DNA of 64,000 bases from positions 248,001-312,000 of the forward strand of contig CAVUMB010000005.1 in assembly GCA_963742405.1 (NCBI GenBank), read 5' to 3'. Below are positions 34,303 through 43,663 of this stretch, piece after piece. How positions within the stretch are numbered: the stretch's first letter is position 1; the number at the start of each line of letters is the position of its first letter. Made by a program: the position numbers and the translations under genes. The notes under the pieces were generated by a model. That model searched no databases. It saw only the letters and a program-made list of their open reading frames with translations, and was not told the origin of the DNA. This stretch comes from JAGVSR01 sp963742405. GTDB lineage: Bacteria; Pseudomonadota; Alphaproteobacteria; Rhizobiales; Hyphomicrobiaceae.

Positions 34303-34992
34303 ATGAGGTGGACGGCAAGCATTTTTCTAACAGGCGTTTTGCTGGCGACAGGCGCGGCTGGCGCCATGGCCGCAGTCGGGGATGACGGCAAACCGACGGA
34401 CTCCAAGCGGCCGGCCGCACGAGGTTCGCAAGGCTTGAAAGGTTTCGATGCCGACAAGGACATGGTTGTCACCATCGACGAGTTCTTGAAGCGCCGCGTC
34501 GACGCCTTCACCAAGCGCGACAAGAACGGTGACGGCAGTCTTGATTCCGTTGAACTGGGTCAGGCCCCCCTCGGCTTCCGCCAACAGCGTCAGGAGCGCC
34601 GCATGGAGAGGGTTCTGGTTCGTCTCGACACCAATTCGGACGGTAAGCTGACAAAGGCTGAATTCGAAGCCGCTCCCGTTGCCGCCGACGGTCGACCGGG
34701 TCGCCCCAATGATCGCGCCGAACGGCAGAAGCTGATGTTCTCATTCTATGACCGCAATGCCGATGGCATCGTCGAAAAGGTCGAGTACGACACCGGCCGC
34801 GCCGAAGAGACCGAGTTCGCCAAGAAGCGCCGCATGCATGCCCTCGATCGTGATGGTGACGGCAAGGTGACGTTGGAGGAGTACACGGCCGATGCGCGCT
34901 TCCGCTTCATGCGCCTCGATCTCGACCGCGATGGACGCATCACAGCAACCGATGTGCCGCCAGCCGAACGCCAACTCTGGTCACAGCGCTGA
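34303..34992 (+). CDS. Exported protein with six EF-hand-like calcium-binding loops
   Basis: A 229-residue protein with a signal peptide (TASIFLTGVLLATGAAGAMA). Six EF-hand-like loops start at about residues 49, 73, 109, 150, 182 and 206: DADKDMVVTIDE, DKNGDGSLDSVE, DTNSDGKLTKAE, DRNADGIVEKVE, DRDGDGKVTLEE and DLDRDGRITATD. The last three ligand patterns are near ideal, while the first and sixth are weaker. It probably binds Ca2+ or another divalent metal in the periplasm. A sigma-factor gene starts 143 bases downstream on the same strand, so it may belong to the same response. Confidence 0.88.
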   Translation: MRWTASIFLTGVLLATGAAGAMAAVGDDGKPTDSKRPAARGSQGLKGFDADKDMVVTIDEFLKRRVDAFTKRDKNGDGSLDSVELGQAPLGFRQQRQERRMERVLVRLDTNSDGKLTKAEFEAAPVAADGRPGRPNDRAERQKLMFSFYDRNADGIVEKVEYDTGRAEETEFAKKRRMHALDRDGDGKVTLEEYTADARFRFMRLDLDRDGRITATDVPPAERQLWSQR

Positions 34993-35134
34993 CGCAACCG
35001 ACCGCTTAGGTAAAGGCAAGGCTGGCATTCGCTGTTCGAAGGATGCAAGACTGAACCGATCTTCACGGGCGGGCGGCCGAGGGCCGGAGTTAGGTGTGGC
35101 AGCAGGCGACGCATCGCCGGGCAATAAGCCCGGC

Positions 35135-35719
35135 ATGGTACGACGGGGCGCGGATCGGGAGGACGAAGCCCTCCTGGTGCGCGTTGCCGGCCGTGATCAG
35201 TCGGCGTTTCGCGTGCTGGTCGACCGGCACATGCCGTCTTTGATCCTGCTGGCGCGTCGTCTGTTGCGTGACGAGGCCGAGGCGGAGGATATCGCCCAGG
35301 AAGCGCTGTTGCGGTTGTGGCGCCAGGGGGCAGCGCTGGACGTCGGGCCGGCCGGCATTGCCCCGTGGCTGAAACGTGTTGTGTCAAACTTGGCGATCGA
35401 CAGATTGCGCGTCCGCGGCCGTTTCGATGTCACGGACGAGCCGCCCGAACAACCCCAGGCTGCGGATCAGCTGCGCAGTCTGGAACAGCGTGAACTGTCC
35501 ACTCGTGTGGAAGCCGCGCTACGCGGGCTGCCGGACCGCCAGCGGCTCGCCTTGACGATGTTTCACTACGAAGGCCTCAGCATGCAGGAAGTCGGAAGTA
35601 TGATGGGGGCCTCGGCGGAAGCGATCAAGTCGCTGCTTGCCCGGGCCCGGCGGACCTTGAAGGTGGCACTGGCAGCCGAATGGCAGGCCCTTCGTGACAA
35701 CTCCGAGGCCGAAGTTTAA
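35135..35719 (+). CDS. ECF-type RNA polymerase sigma factor
   Basis: About 194 residues. Region 2 is FRVLVDRHMPSLILLARRLL followed by RDEAEAEDIAQEALLRLWRQ. Region 4 is LRGLPDRQRLALTMFHYEGL, then SMQEVGSMMGASAEAIKSLL. The ATG at 35135 fits family length, although the frame is open further upstream into the EF-hand gene. The next two genes look like its anti-sigma factor and a metal sensor, which suggests an envelope or metal stress regulon. Confidence 0.92.
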   Translation: MVRRGADREDEALLVRVAGRDQSAFRVLVDRHMPSLILLARRLLRDEAEAEDIAQEALLRLWRQGAALDVGPAGIAPWLKRVVSNLAIDRLRVRGRFDVTDEPPEQPQAADQLRSLEQRELSTRVEAALRGLPDRQRLALTMFHYEGLSMQEVGSMMGASAEAIKSLLARARRTLKVALAAEWQALRDNSEAEV

Positions 35720-35751
35720 GTGTTGCGGTTGGCGACGAGAAGACAAGGACA

Positions 35752-36267
35752 ATGGCGATGACCACGTCGGATCACATGCAGCGGCTGGAAGCCGTACTGG
35801 CCGCCTACGGCGCCGATGCGTCACGTTGGCCGTCGGCCGACCGGGCCCGCCTGGATGGGTTTGTTGCCGTGAGCGCGCAAGCGCAAGCCCGCATCGCCGA
35901 GGAACGCTCCTTCGATACATTGCTCTCGACGGCGCCTGCCGCTGCGCCCGCAGCCGCGATGTCCGCAGCCACGGAGCGTCTGTTTGCTCGCTTGGAAACC
36001 GAGCCGCAGGTCGCCACCGTTGTCGCGTTCAAGCCGCGAGCACACAAAGCGGCGGCACCGCTTTCCGCCCGCCCGTTCTGGCGCGAGTTGAGCGTGATGG
36101 CGGCCGCGCTGCTGATTGGCTTTTTCACCGTTTCGCAGGGCGTCTTGGACGGCACTGGGCTCGACCTGTCGCCCTTGACGACGGTCGCCGCGAGCGACGC
36201 CGATGACGTCAGTGCCATTGCGCTTGGAACCGCGACCGACGAGACCTCCGAGGAGGATCTGCTTTGA
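35752..36267 (+). CDS. Single-span membrane protein, probable anti-sigma factor
   Basis: The protein of 171 residues starts with a cytoplasmic region containing LEAVLAAYGADASRWPSADR, a pattern found in proteins encoded beside such sigma factors. One transmembrane segment follows near residue 115-135 (ELSVMAAALLIGFFTVSQGV), then a short periplasmic acidic tail. Topology and position directly after the ECF sigma gene make it the likely anti-sigma factor. No zinc-binding HxxxCxxC motif is present, so it is not a ZAS-type anti-sigma. The downstream gene overlaps its stop codon (TTGA). Confidence 0.75.
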   Translation: MAMTTSDHMQRLEAVLAAYGADASRWPSADRARLDGFVAVSAQAQARIAEERSFDTLLSTAPAAAPAAAMSAATERLFARLETEPQVATVVAFKPRAHKAAAPLSARPFWRELSVMAAALLIGFFTVSQGVLDGTGLDLSPLTTVAASDADDVSAIALGTATDETSEEDLL

Positions 36268-36820
36268 GCGACACCAACACACCGGCAGTTCCCCCCGCCT
36301 CCCCGCGCGGATGGCGTTGGCTGCTCGTTGCCTCGCTGGCTCTCAATCTGCTCTTTATCGGCGGACTTGGCGCGCTGTGGCTGAAAGGACCTCCGGGCCA
36401 GGCCACTGGGGCCCGTCACAGACGGCGTTTGGCTTGATGCGGTTCTCGCGCGAACTGCCGCCCGAACGGCGCGACGCCGTTCGCCGCCATTTGAAGGAGG
36501 CGCGCCAGGACCTCAAAGCGCTGCGCGCCGAATTGCGCGATGCGCGGAGCAAAGCCAGCGCTGTGCTTGCCTCTCCCGACTATACCCCTGAAGCCATGCA
36601 AGCCGCGCTCGCTGCCGTTGCCGCCGCCGACAATCGCATGCGGGACTCTGGCACTGCGGCCTTGATGAAATCCATCGGCGAACTGACCGCCGAGGAGCGC
36701 CAGAAGCTGGCGGCGGCCTGGAACCGGCGGCTTGACCGGGACCGCGGCCGCAAAGGCAAGTCGGACAAGGACGGACTGTTGAACGACGATGCACCCGATC
36801 CGCCCGAAACGCCGCAATAG
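36264..36820 (+). CDS. Periplasmic heavy-metal sensor-like protein, Spy/CnrX type (reading frame broken once)
   Basis: It begins at a TTG overlapping the preceding stop (TTGA), with GAGGAGGA upstream. The first frame gives one membrane anchor (GWRWLLVASLALNLLFIGGL). Near 36415-36425 the frame changes, and the periplasmic part reads LMRFSRELPPERRDAVRRHL, KEARQDLKALRAELRDARSK and ALAAVAAADNRMRDSG. This is a helical layout typical of the Spy/CnrX/heavy-metal-sensor family. Here one base appears to be missing rather than extra. Together with the ECF sigma and anti-sigma genes it resembles Cnr-like signalling, but no metal ligand set can be assigned by eye. Confidence 0.8.
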
Positions 36821-36826
36821 CGGGGA

Positions 36827-37882
36827 CTAGGCCGCAACACCCGTGAAGAAATCCGATTGTGCCGGTCGCTGCAAATAGGTGGTCGCCTGCCAGCGCTCAT
36901 GATCATCGCTTTCGATCAGCGCAGAGCCCTGTTGTTCCAACAAAACGCGTGCGATGCAGATCGTCAAAGGCGCCTGACCAACGTCGGCGCGCGGCGCAAC
37001 CTTTTCAACTACAATCGATAGGGCAAGGCAATCGCCGTCATCGACGACACAGATCGTGATCGAGGCGCCGCGCCGGCCACGCTCGATGGCTTCAGCAACG
37101 AGATTGATAAGGATCTGCCGCATTGGCCGCGCCTCGCCCAGAACGCAGGTCGCGTTGAGTACCGGAAGGACGACAACCAAATCGCGCGTTGCGATTTCGG
37201 CGGCGTGGAAAGTCAGCGCATCCCGGAGAAGATCCTCCACCCGAAGCGTTTGCAGCGTTTCTCCCGGTTCCGACTTCGCCAGCGACGACGTCAGCGCCAG
37301 TGTGTCCTCGGTGCATTTCAGCAGCGACCGGCTGCATTCACGAATATGGCGCGTGTAGTCGCGGTAGCGATCATGACCGAGCGGTCCGAATAGCTCCGCA
37401 CTCATAAGGTCGGAAAACCCTATGACGGCATTGAGTGGCGTTCTCAGCTCATGGCTCATCCGCGCCGTCAGTTCGGCCCACAGGTGGCCGCGCATTTCAG
37501 CTTCGCGCCGGGCGCGGCTCGCCGCATCGGCAATTTCGACAAGTCGCTGCGATTGCCGCTCCAGATCGATGGCGCGATGGTCGACTGCGTCGGGCATCAC
37601 CGGTTCGACGTCCGGTGTAACGGCAGCGCCCGGCGTCCGGACAAGAGCGAGAACCACGAGTGCCAGGCCCGTCAGCGTCAGGAAGATCGGCAAGGGCGGA
37701 CTGGCCGGCCCAAGAACGGCCGCCGCTATGGCCAGGAGATGCACGACGGCGGCGGCCTGTAGCGGGCGCTCACCTCTGTCGTCTGCTGTGAATGCGAATT
37801 TTAGCCGTGTGCCCAGCCCTACTGGTAGCGCCTGCGTGCGCGCAGACCCTTCCCGTGGACAGGCGGACCCGATCCGCGCCAT
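36827..37882 (-). CDS. PAS-less sensor histidine kinase
   Basis: A 351-residue protein with two close membrane helices (AAAVVHLLAIAAAVLGP; PLPIFLTLTGLALVVLALV), a short coiled linker and an H-box (LWAELTARMSHELRTPLNAV, IGFSDLMSAELFGPLG). The ATP-binding half is degenerate: the N-box (QILINLVAEAIERGRRGA) has lost the usual NAxK, and the glycine-rich G boxes are poor (VVDDGDCLALSIVVEKVAPR). Kinase activity is therefore questionable. The H-box and its spacing resemble DivL/PdhS-like kinases of alphaproteobacteria. It converges with the metal-sensor gene with 6 bases between. Confidence 0.82.
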   Translation of the reverse strand: MARIGSACPREGSARTQALPVGLGTRLKFAFTADDRGERPLQAAAVVHLLAIAAAVLGPASPPLPIFLTLTGLALVVLALVRTPGAAVTPDVEPVMPDAVDHRAIDLERQSQRLVEIADAASRARREAEMRGHLWAELTARMSHELRTPLNAVIGFSDLMSAELFGPLGHDRYRDYTRHIRECSRSLLKCTEDTLALTSSLAKSEPGETLQTLRVEDLLRDALTFHAAEIATRDLVVVLPVLNATCVLGEARPMRQILINLVAEAIERGRRGASITICVVDDGDCLALSIVVEKVAPRADVGQAPLTICIARVLLEQQGSALIESDDHERWQATTYLQRPAQSDFFTGVAA

Positions 37883-38025
37883 CCCAACCCCCTCGTCCGA
37901 TTTGTCGTCAATTCTGCCCAGTGCCTCGGCCGCTACTCAGACCGATTCGCAAGCCCAGATTCACTGATTCGCGACTCACGTGTCGAGGGAGATTAAATCG
38001 GGTCAAGAGTTTGAATTCGCTATAT

Positions 38026-40678
38026 TCACGCGTCGAGCATTTTGGTCACGATCTCGAATACGTCGCGGGAAATTGTCTCCGATTTCGCCACCTTCTGCAG
38101 GGCTTTGCGCGCCAGTGCCCGCCGTCCGGCTTCAAGCGACCGCCACGACCTGAAACAGCCGAGCATGCGGGCGGCGATCTGCGGATTCAACGCATCGATC
38201 TTCAAGACTTCGCCGGCAACGAACTGGTAGCCAGCGCCGTCGGCGCGATTGAACTGCAGCGGGTTTTGAAGTGCGAAGTTGCCGATCAGCGCCCGCACCT
38301 TGTTCGGCATCGCATAGCTGAACAGGGGATGCGAGGTGAGATCCTGCACGCGCTCGAGCGCGGTCGGTAGTGCCGATTGGGCCTCCGCCGCAAACCAGGT
38401 ATCGATGACAAGGTGGTCGTCTTTCCACGTCTCATGAAAAGCATCGAATGCGGCGGCCCGTTCGGGGATATCGAGACTTGAGATCACGACAAGGGCGTGG
38501 GCCTGATCGGTCATGGAGACCGCCTTGCGGAAATGATCGCATACCCGCTTCAGGTCGCGCAGTTCACCCCGCGCCGCCAGCAGGCTGAGCGCGGCGTTGC
38601 GCAGCGCGCGCTTGCCGGCGCTCTTGGCATCGGGTGAGAATGGCCCGCGCGCCACCGATGACGCGTAGATGGCTTCCAGATCCTCGCCCAGTGTTGTGGC
38701 CACGAGCTTCGACAGCTGCGTATGCGCGCGGTGGACAAGTTCCGGGTCGACGTTGCGGCCGATCTCCCGAGCGATATCGGCTTGGCTCGGTAGCCGCAGC
38801 AACGCGGCCCGATAGGCCGGGTTCAGGGTCTTGTCGGCAATGGCAAGGCCAAGCGCTTTGGCGAAAGCCGTGCCCCGCGTCGCGCGCTTGCCGTCTTTCA
38901 GCAGTCCAACGTTGGCGATCAGCGTCCGCATGGCATAGACATTTGCCGACTGCCATCGATTGAAAAGATCGGCATCGTTGGCGATCAAGAATTCAAGGTC
39001 GCGATCCGAAAGGTCGACCGTCAACCGAACCGGTGCGGAAAACCCTTGCAGCAGTGAGGGCACCGGGCGCGACGGGACATTGACGAAGTGGAACGTTTCG
39101 CTGCGCTTGGTGATTTCCAAAACGCCGGTGTCGATGTCCTCACCCGTGTCGAGTCGCAAGGCGATGGGTTGGCCGTTCGAACCCAGGAGTGCAAGTCGCA
39201 GCGGAATTTGCAGCGGCTGCTTCTTCGGCTGTCCCGGCGTTGGCGGCTGCATCTGCGCGACCTTCAAGGTCGCCGTTTTAGTGGCACGGTCCCACGTCAG
39301 TGAGGCGACGAGTTCCGGCGTGCCCGATTGCGCATACCAAAGTTGAAACTGCGTCAAGTCCCGGCCCGAAGCATCTTCGAAGCATTTGAGAAAATCTTCG
39401 ATGGTCGCGGCCTGACCGTCGTGCCGCTCGAAATAAAGATCCATGCCGGCGCGAAAGCCGTTCGGTCCGAGCAGGGTTTCGATCATGCGCACGAGTTCGG
39501 CGCCCTTCTCATACACCGTCGCTGTATAGAAGTTGTTGATTTCGATGTAGCTCTCCGGCCGAACGGGATGCGCCAGCGGTCCGCCGTCTTCGGGGAATTG
39601 CGTCGCTTTCAGCTGCCGCACGTCGTTGATGCGTTGCACGGTCCGGTCGCGCTCGTCGGATGAAAACTCCTGGTCGCGATAAACCGTTAGCCCCTCTTTC
39701 AGGCACAGCTGAAACCAATCGCGGCAGGTGATGCGGTTGCCGGTCCAGTTGTGGAAGTATTCGTGCGCGACGACGCTCTCGATCGCTTCGAACATGGCGT
39801 CCGTTGCCGTCTCGGGTGACGCGAGGATCAAGCGGTCATTGAAAATATTGAGGCCCTTGTTTTCCATCGCGCCCATGTTGAAGTCCGACACGGCAACGAT
39901 GTTGAACACGTCGAGATCGTATTCGCGACCGAACCGTTGTTCGTCCCACGTCATGGAGCGCTTCAAGGCATCCATCGCCCATTCGGCGCGCGCCTCCTTT
40001 CCGTGCTCGACATAAATCCCAAGATCCACCACGCGCCCGGACAGTGTCTTGAACGACGAGCGGATGACCGCGAGGTCGCCGCCGACCAGCGCAAAGAGAT
40101 AGCAGGGCTTGGGGTGCGGATCGTGCCAGACGGAAAAATGGCGTTTGCCGCGGTCGCTTGTTCCCGCTTTGATCGGATTCCCGTTGCCGAGCAGGATGGG
40201 CGCCAGTGCGGTCTCGGCCTCAATGCGCGTGGTATAGACGGACAGGATGTCTGGCCGGTCGAGGAAGAAGGTGATGCGTCGAAAGCCTTCCGCCTCGCAT
40301 TGCGTGCAGATAAACACCGCGCGAACGGTAAAGCCCCTGCAACGCGGTGTTGGCTTCGGGATTGAGGGTGACGACCGTCTCCAGCGTAAACGGTTTGTCC
40401 GGCACTTTCGCAATCGTCAGGTGTGTGGCCGACTGCCGGAACCGGCCCGGCTCGAGTGGCGTCCCATTGAGCTCGATCGAAACAAGCTTCAGGTTTTCGC
40501 CATCGAGCTTCAAGGCCCCCGGTTTGCCGCGGTGGCTCGGATTGGCGCGGATCGCCAGCCGCGATACGACCTTCGTTTCCGACGGATGCAAGGTGATATC
40601 GAGCTCGATCGTGTCGATGAGATAGGCTGACGGGCGATAGTCTTCGAGGCGAATGGGGCGAGGCGTATCGGTTTTCAT
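38026..40678 (-). CDS. pepN: Aminopeptidase N, M1 family (reading frame broken once)
   Basis: The N-terminal part from the ATG at 40678 reads RPIRLEDYRPSAYLIDTIEL and LNPEANTALQGLYRS. At about 40315 the frame shifts by +1, and the canonical CTQCEAEGFRRITFFLDRPD follows. The exopeptidase motif GAMENKGLNIFND and the zinc motif VVAHEYFHNWTGNRITCRDW with the downstream Glu are intact. About 880 residues when repaired, the usual length of PepN. It removes N-terminal amino acids from peptides in the cytoplasm. It is divergent from eutB, 168 bases away. Confidence 0.93.
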
Positions 40679-40846
40679 GGATCTCGTCACATCAGGAACC
40701 AAGGGCGGGCCGCCGGACACTAGGGCGATGCGTCCCTTTCGTCACGTCTCATCCGGTACATTGACGGGGCTTGATGTCTGCGACCGGCATCGGCGATAGT
40801 ACCTCTGGATGCCTCGAAATCTGGATTGCCGGCTGGAGGGCTGAAC

Positions 40847-42236
40847 ATGGGCTCATTCGCACACATCGTCGCCGGCGAGCGGTTCGTATTCAACGATCTG
40901 AAAGATCTGCTGGCCAAGGCTTCGCCGCTCCGCTCGGGCGACCAGCTCGCCGGCGTCGCGGCCGAAACCGACGCGCAGCGTGCTGCCGCCCAGATTGCAC
41001 TCGCCGACGTTCCGCTGACCGTCTTCCTCGCCGAACAGGTTGTTCCCTACGAAAGCGACGAGGTGACCCGGCTGATCATCGACACGCACGACAAGGCGGC
41101 ATTCAAGGCGGTGTCGCACCTGACCGTCGGCGGCTTTCGCGACTGGCTGCTGTCGGACCAGACGACAAGCGAAGCGCTGACGAAGCTCGCACCCGGCCTG
41201 ACGCCGGAAATGGTCGCCGCCGTCTCCAAGATCATGCGGGCTCAGGACCTTGTCCTCGTCGCAAGGAAATGCCGCGTCGTCTCGAAGTTTCGCAATACGA
41301 TCGGTCTGGAAGGGCGCATGGCGACGCGCCTGCAACCCAACCACCCGACCGACGATACCGCCGGGATAGCCGCCAGCATCGTCGACGGACTTCTCTATGG
41401 CAACGGTGATGCCGTAATTGGAATTAATCCAGCGACCGACAGCATCGGCCAGGTCATCTCACTCGTCGAGATGCTCGACGCCATTATCAGCCGTTACGAA
41501 ATTCCGACCCAGTCTTGCATTCTGACGCATGTGACCACGACCATCGAGGCGATCAATCGCGGTGCGCCGGTTGACCTCGTCTTTCAGTCGATTGCAGGCA
41601 CCGAAGCGGCCAACAAAAGCTTTGGCATCGACCTAAAGATCCTGCAGGAGGGCTACGATGCCGGCTTGTCGCTGAAGCGCGGCACCGTCGGCGACAACGT
41701 TATGTATTTCGAAACAGGGCAGGGCAGTGCGCTATCCGCCAACGCCCATCACGGCGCCGATCAGCAGACGATTGAAACGAGGGCCTATGCGGTCGCACGA
41801 AAATTCAAGCCGTTGCTGATCAACACCGTCGTTGGCTTCATCGGACCCGAATATCTCTACGATGGCCGTCAAATTGTCCGCGCCGGTCTAGAGGATCATT
41901 TCTGCGGCAAGTTGCTTCGGGCTGCCAATGGGTTGCGACATCTGTTACACGAACCACGCCGAAGCCGATCAGAACGACATGGATATTCTGCTGACCATGC
42001 TCGGCGTCGCCGGCATCAGTTTCATCATGGGCATTCCTGGGTCCGACGACGTGATGCTCAACTACCAGACGACCTCGTTCCATGATGCGCTCTATCTGCG
42101 CCGCGTGCTCGGCCTGAAGCCGGCGCCGGAATTCGAGGCGTGGCTGAAGGCGCAGGAAATATTCGTTGAAGGCGACCAGGTCCGCCTCGCAACAGACGTG
42201 CCGCGCGCCTTTCGTCGTGCCATCGCGGCGGAGTGA
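40847..42236 (+). CDS. eutB: Ethanolamine ammonia-lyase large subunit EutB (reading frame broken once)
   Basis: The enzyme uses adenosylcobalamin to convert ethanolamine to acetaldehyde and ammonia. The sequence starts MGSFAHIVAGERFVFNDLKD and contains MATRLQPNHPTDDTAGIAAS, GDAVIGINPATDS and EYLYDGRQIVRAGLEDHFCG. At about 41917 the frame shifts by +1 and continues GLPMGCDICYTNHAEADQND and GISFIMGIPGSDDVMLNYQT to 42236. Repaired length is about 463 residues, close to the usual EutB. eutC follows after 4 bases. No microcompartment shell genes are present. Confidence 0.95.
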
Positions 42237-42240
42237 AATC

Positions 42241-43050
42241 ATGGCCGACGGCGACAAAGCCATCACGATCTCCAATCCTTGGACGCATCTGCGCCGCCAT
42301 ACTCCGGCGCGCATTGCGCTCGGCCGCACCGGCGTTAGCCTGCCGACTTCCGAACATCTGGCGTTCCAGTTGGCGCACGCCCGCGCGCGGAGTGCCGTGC
42401 ATCACGCCATCGATCTGACCAAGCTGGCCCAGGACCTGTCGCGTTTCGGCCCCGTCGTGGAAGTGCACAGCGCCGCCCCCGACCGCCCGACCTATTTGCA
42501 GCGCCCCGATCTTGGCCGCCGCCTGTCGCCGGATTCGGCGGAGAAATTGGCCGCCGAAGTCAAAGGCCCCGTCGACGTCGCCTACGTCATCGCCGATGGA
42601 CTTTCCGCCTACGCCATCGAAAAGAACATCCTTCCCTTTCTCGAAACAATGCTGCCGCTGTCCGACAAGGCCGGCTGGAACCGCGCGCCGCTCATTGTGG
42701 CCGGCCAGGGTCGCGTGGCGCTCGGCGACGAGATCGGAGCGATTGTCGGCGCCGAACTCGTTGTCATGCTGATTGGCGAACGCCCGGGCCTGTCATCCCC
42801 CGACAGCTTAGGGATTTACCTGACCTACAACCCGAAGCCCGGCCTCACCGACGCCGATCGCAACTGCATTTCGAATGTGCGGACGGAAGGCCTCTCGTAT
42901 GCTGAGGCCGCCTACAAACTGCATTACCTCGCCTCCGAGGCCGTCCGCCGCAAACTTTCCGGCGTCAACCTGAAGGACGACGCCGAAGCGCTGCCGAAGT
43001 CGGATGGCGCTGCGGCCGGCAACTTCCTGCTCGATAGGCCCAAGTCCTAG
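42241..43050 (+). CDS. eutC: Ethanolamine ammonia-lyase small subunit EutC
   Basis: A 269-residue protein. Conserved segments are HTPARIALGRTGVSLPTSEH, FQLAHARARSAVHHAIDL, VAYVIADGLSAYAIEKN, GARVALGDEIGAIVGAELV-like text, LIGERPGLSSPDSLGIYLTY and NPKPGLTDADRNCISNVRTE. It forms the cobalamin-binding small subunit of the EutBC complex. The ATG at 42241 follows the eutB stop by 4 bases, so the two are coupled. Its end overlaps the convergent Lrp-type gene by 4 bases. Confidence 0.96.
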   Translation: MADGDKAITISNPWTHLRRHTPARIALGRTGVSLPTSEHLAFQLAHARARSAVHHAIDLTKLAQDLSRFGPVVEVHSAAPDRPTYLQRPDLGRRLSPDSAEKLAAEVKGPVDVAYVIADGLSAYAIEKNILPFLETMLPLSDKAGWNRAPLIVAGQGRVALGDEIGAIVGAELVVMLIGERPGLSSPDSLGIYLTYNPKPGLTDADRNCISNVRTEGLSYAEAAYKLHYLASEAVRRKLSGVNLKDDAEALPKSDGAAAGNFLLDRPKS

Positions 43051-43526
43051 CCGCGCGGCCGCGTCAGGATCGTCTCAGGCAGGGTGCGGGCCTTGACCTC
43101 GCGCAACGCAAAACTCGAGCGCAAACGCGTGACGCCGGGCAGTCGCGCGAGTTCGTGCCGATGAATGCGTTCGTAGTCGGCGAGATCGCGGGCGAGAACG
43201 GTCAGCACATAGTCGTCCTCACCCGACATCAGATGGCACGAGACGACGGACGGTGCGGCTACGACGGCCTTCTCAAACGCCGCCAGCAGATCCTCACTCT
43301 GGCTCTTGAGGCTAATTTGGACCAGAACGGTCATGTTGAGACCGAGCGCCGGCCGGCTGACGCGGGCCTGATAACCCTCGATTACGCCTTTTTCCTCCAA
43401 GGCTCGGATCCGGCGCGCAATCGCCGTTGCCGACAGTGGAACGCGGTCGGCGAGCTCCACCTGCGACAGTCGGCCGTTCTCTGAGAGCGCCCCTAAAATG
43501 GCCATATCCAGCGCATCTAGTTCCAT
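43047..43526 (-). CDS. Lrp/AsnC family transcriptional regulator
   Basis: The protein of 159 residues has an N-terminal helix-turn-helix (GRLSQVELADRVPLSATAIA, RRIRALEEKGVIEGYQARV) and a RAM ligand-binding domain (VVSCHLMSGEDDYVLTVLAR). It is divergent from an alanine dehydrogenase gene, the classic arrangement for AldR-type regulators that respond to alanine. A perfect 14-base palindrome lies between them at 43621. It probably controls that gene; the effector is inferred. Confidence 0.93.
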   Translation of the reverse strand: MELDALDMAILGALSENGRLSQVELADRVPLSATAIARRIRALEEKGVIEGYQARVSRPALGLNMTVLVQISLKSQSEDLLAAFEKAVVAAPSVVSCHLMSGEDDYVLTVLARDLADYERIHRHELARLPGVTRLRSSFALREVKARTLPETILTRPRG

Positions 43527-43620
43527 TACCGCATATTTCCTGCGTTACAGACATAAACAACGCAGATTATCACCATAACGCGTTCGGATTTCAATGCACA
43601 AAGCCAACCTTCGGCGCGCG

Positions 43621-43634
43621 AATGTGATCACATT
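43621..43634. promoter_or_regulatory. Perfect palindrome in the lrp-ald intergenic region, candidate operator
   Basis: AATGTGATCACATT is self-complementary over 14 bases and ends 29 bases before the ald ATG. It may be the operator of the divergent Lrp-type regulator, although TGTGA/TCACA is also a half-site pattern of Crp/Fnr or GntR proteins. Confidence 0.55.
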
Positions 43635-43663
43635 ATCTGCATCGAATTCGTCAGGAGGACATC

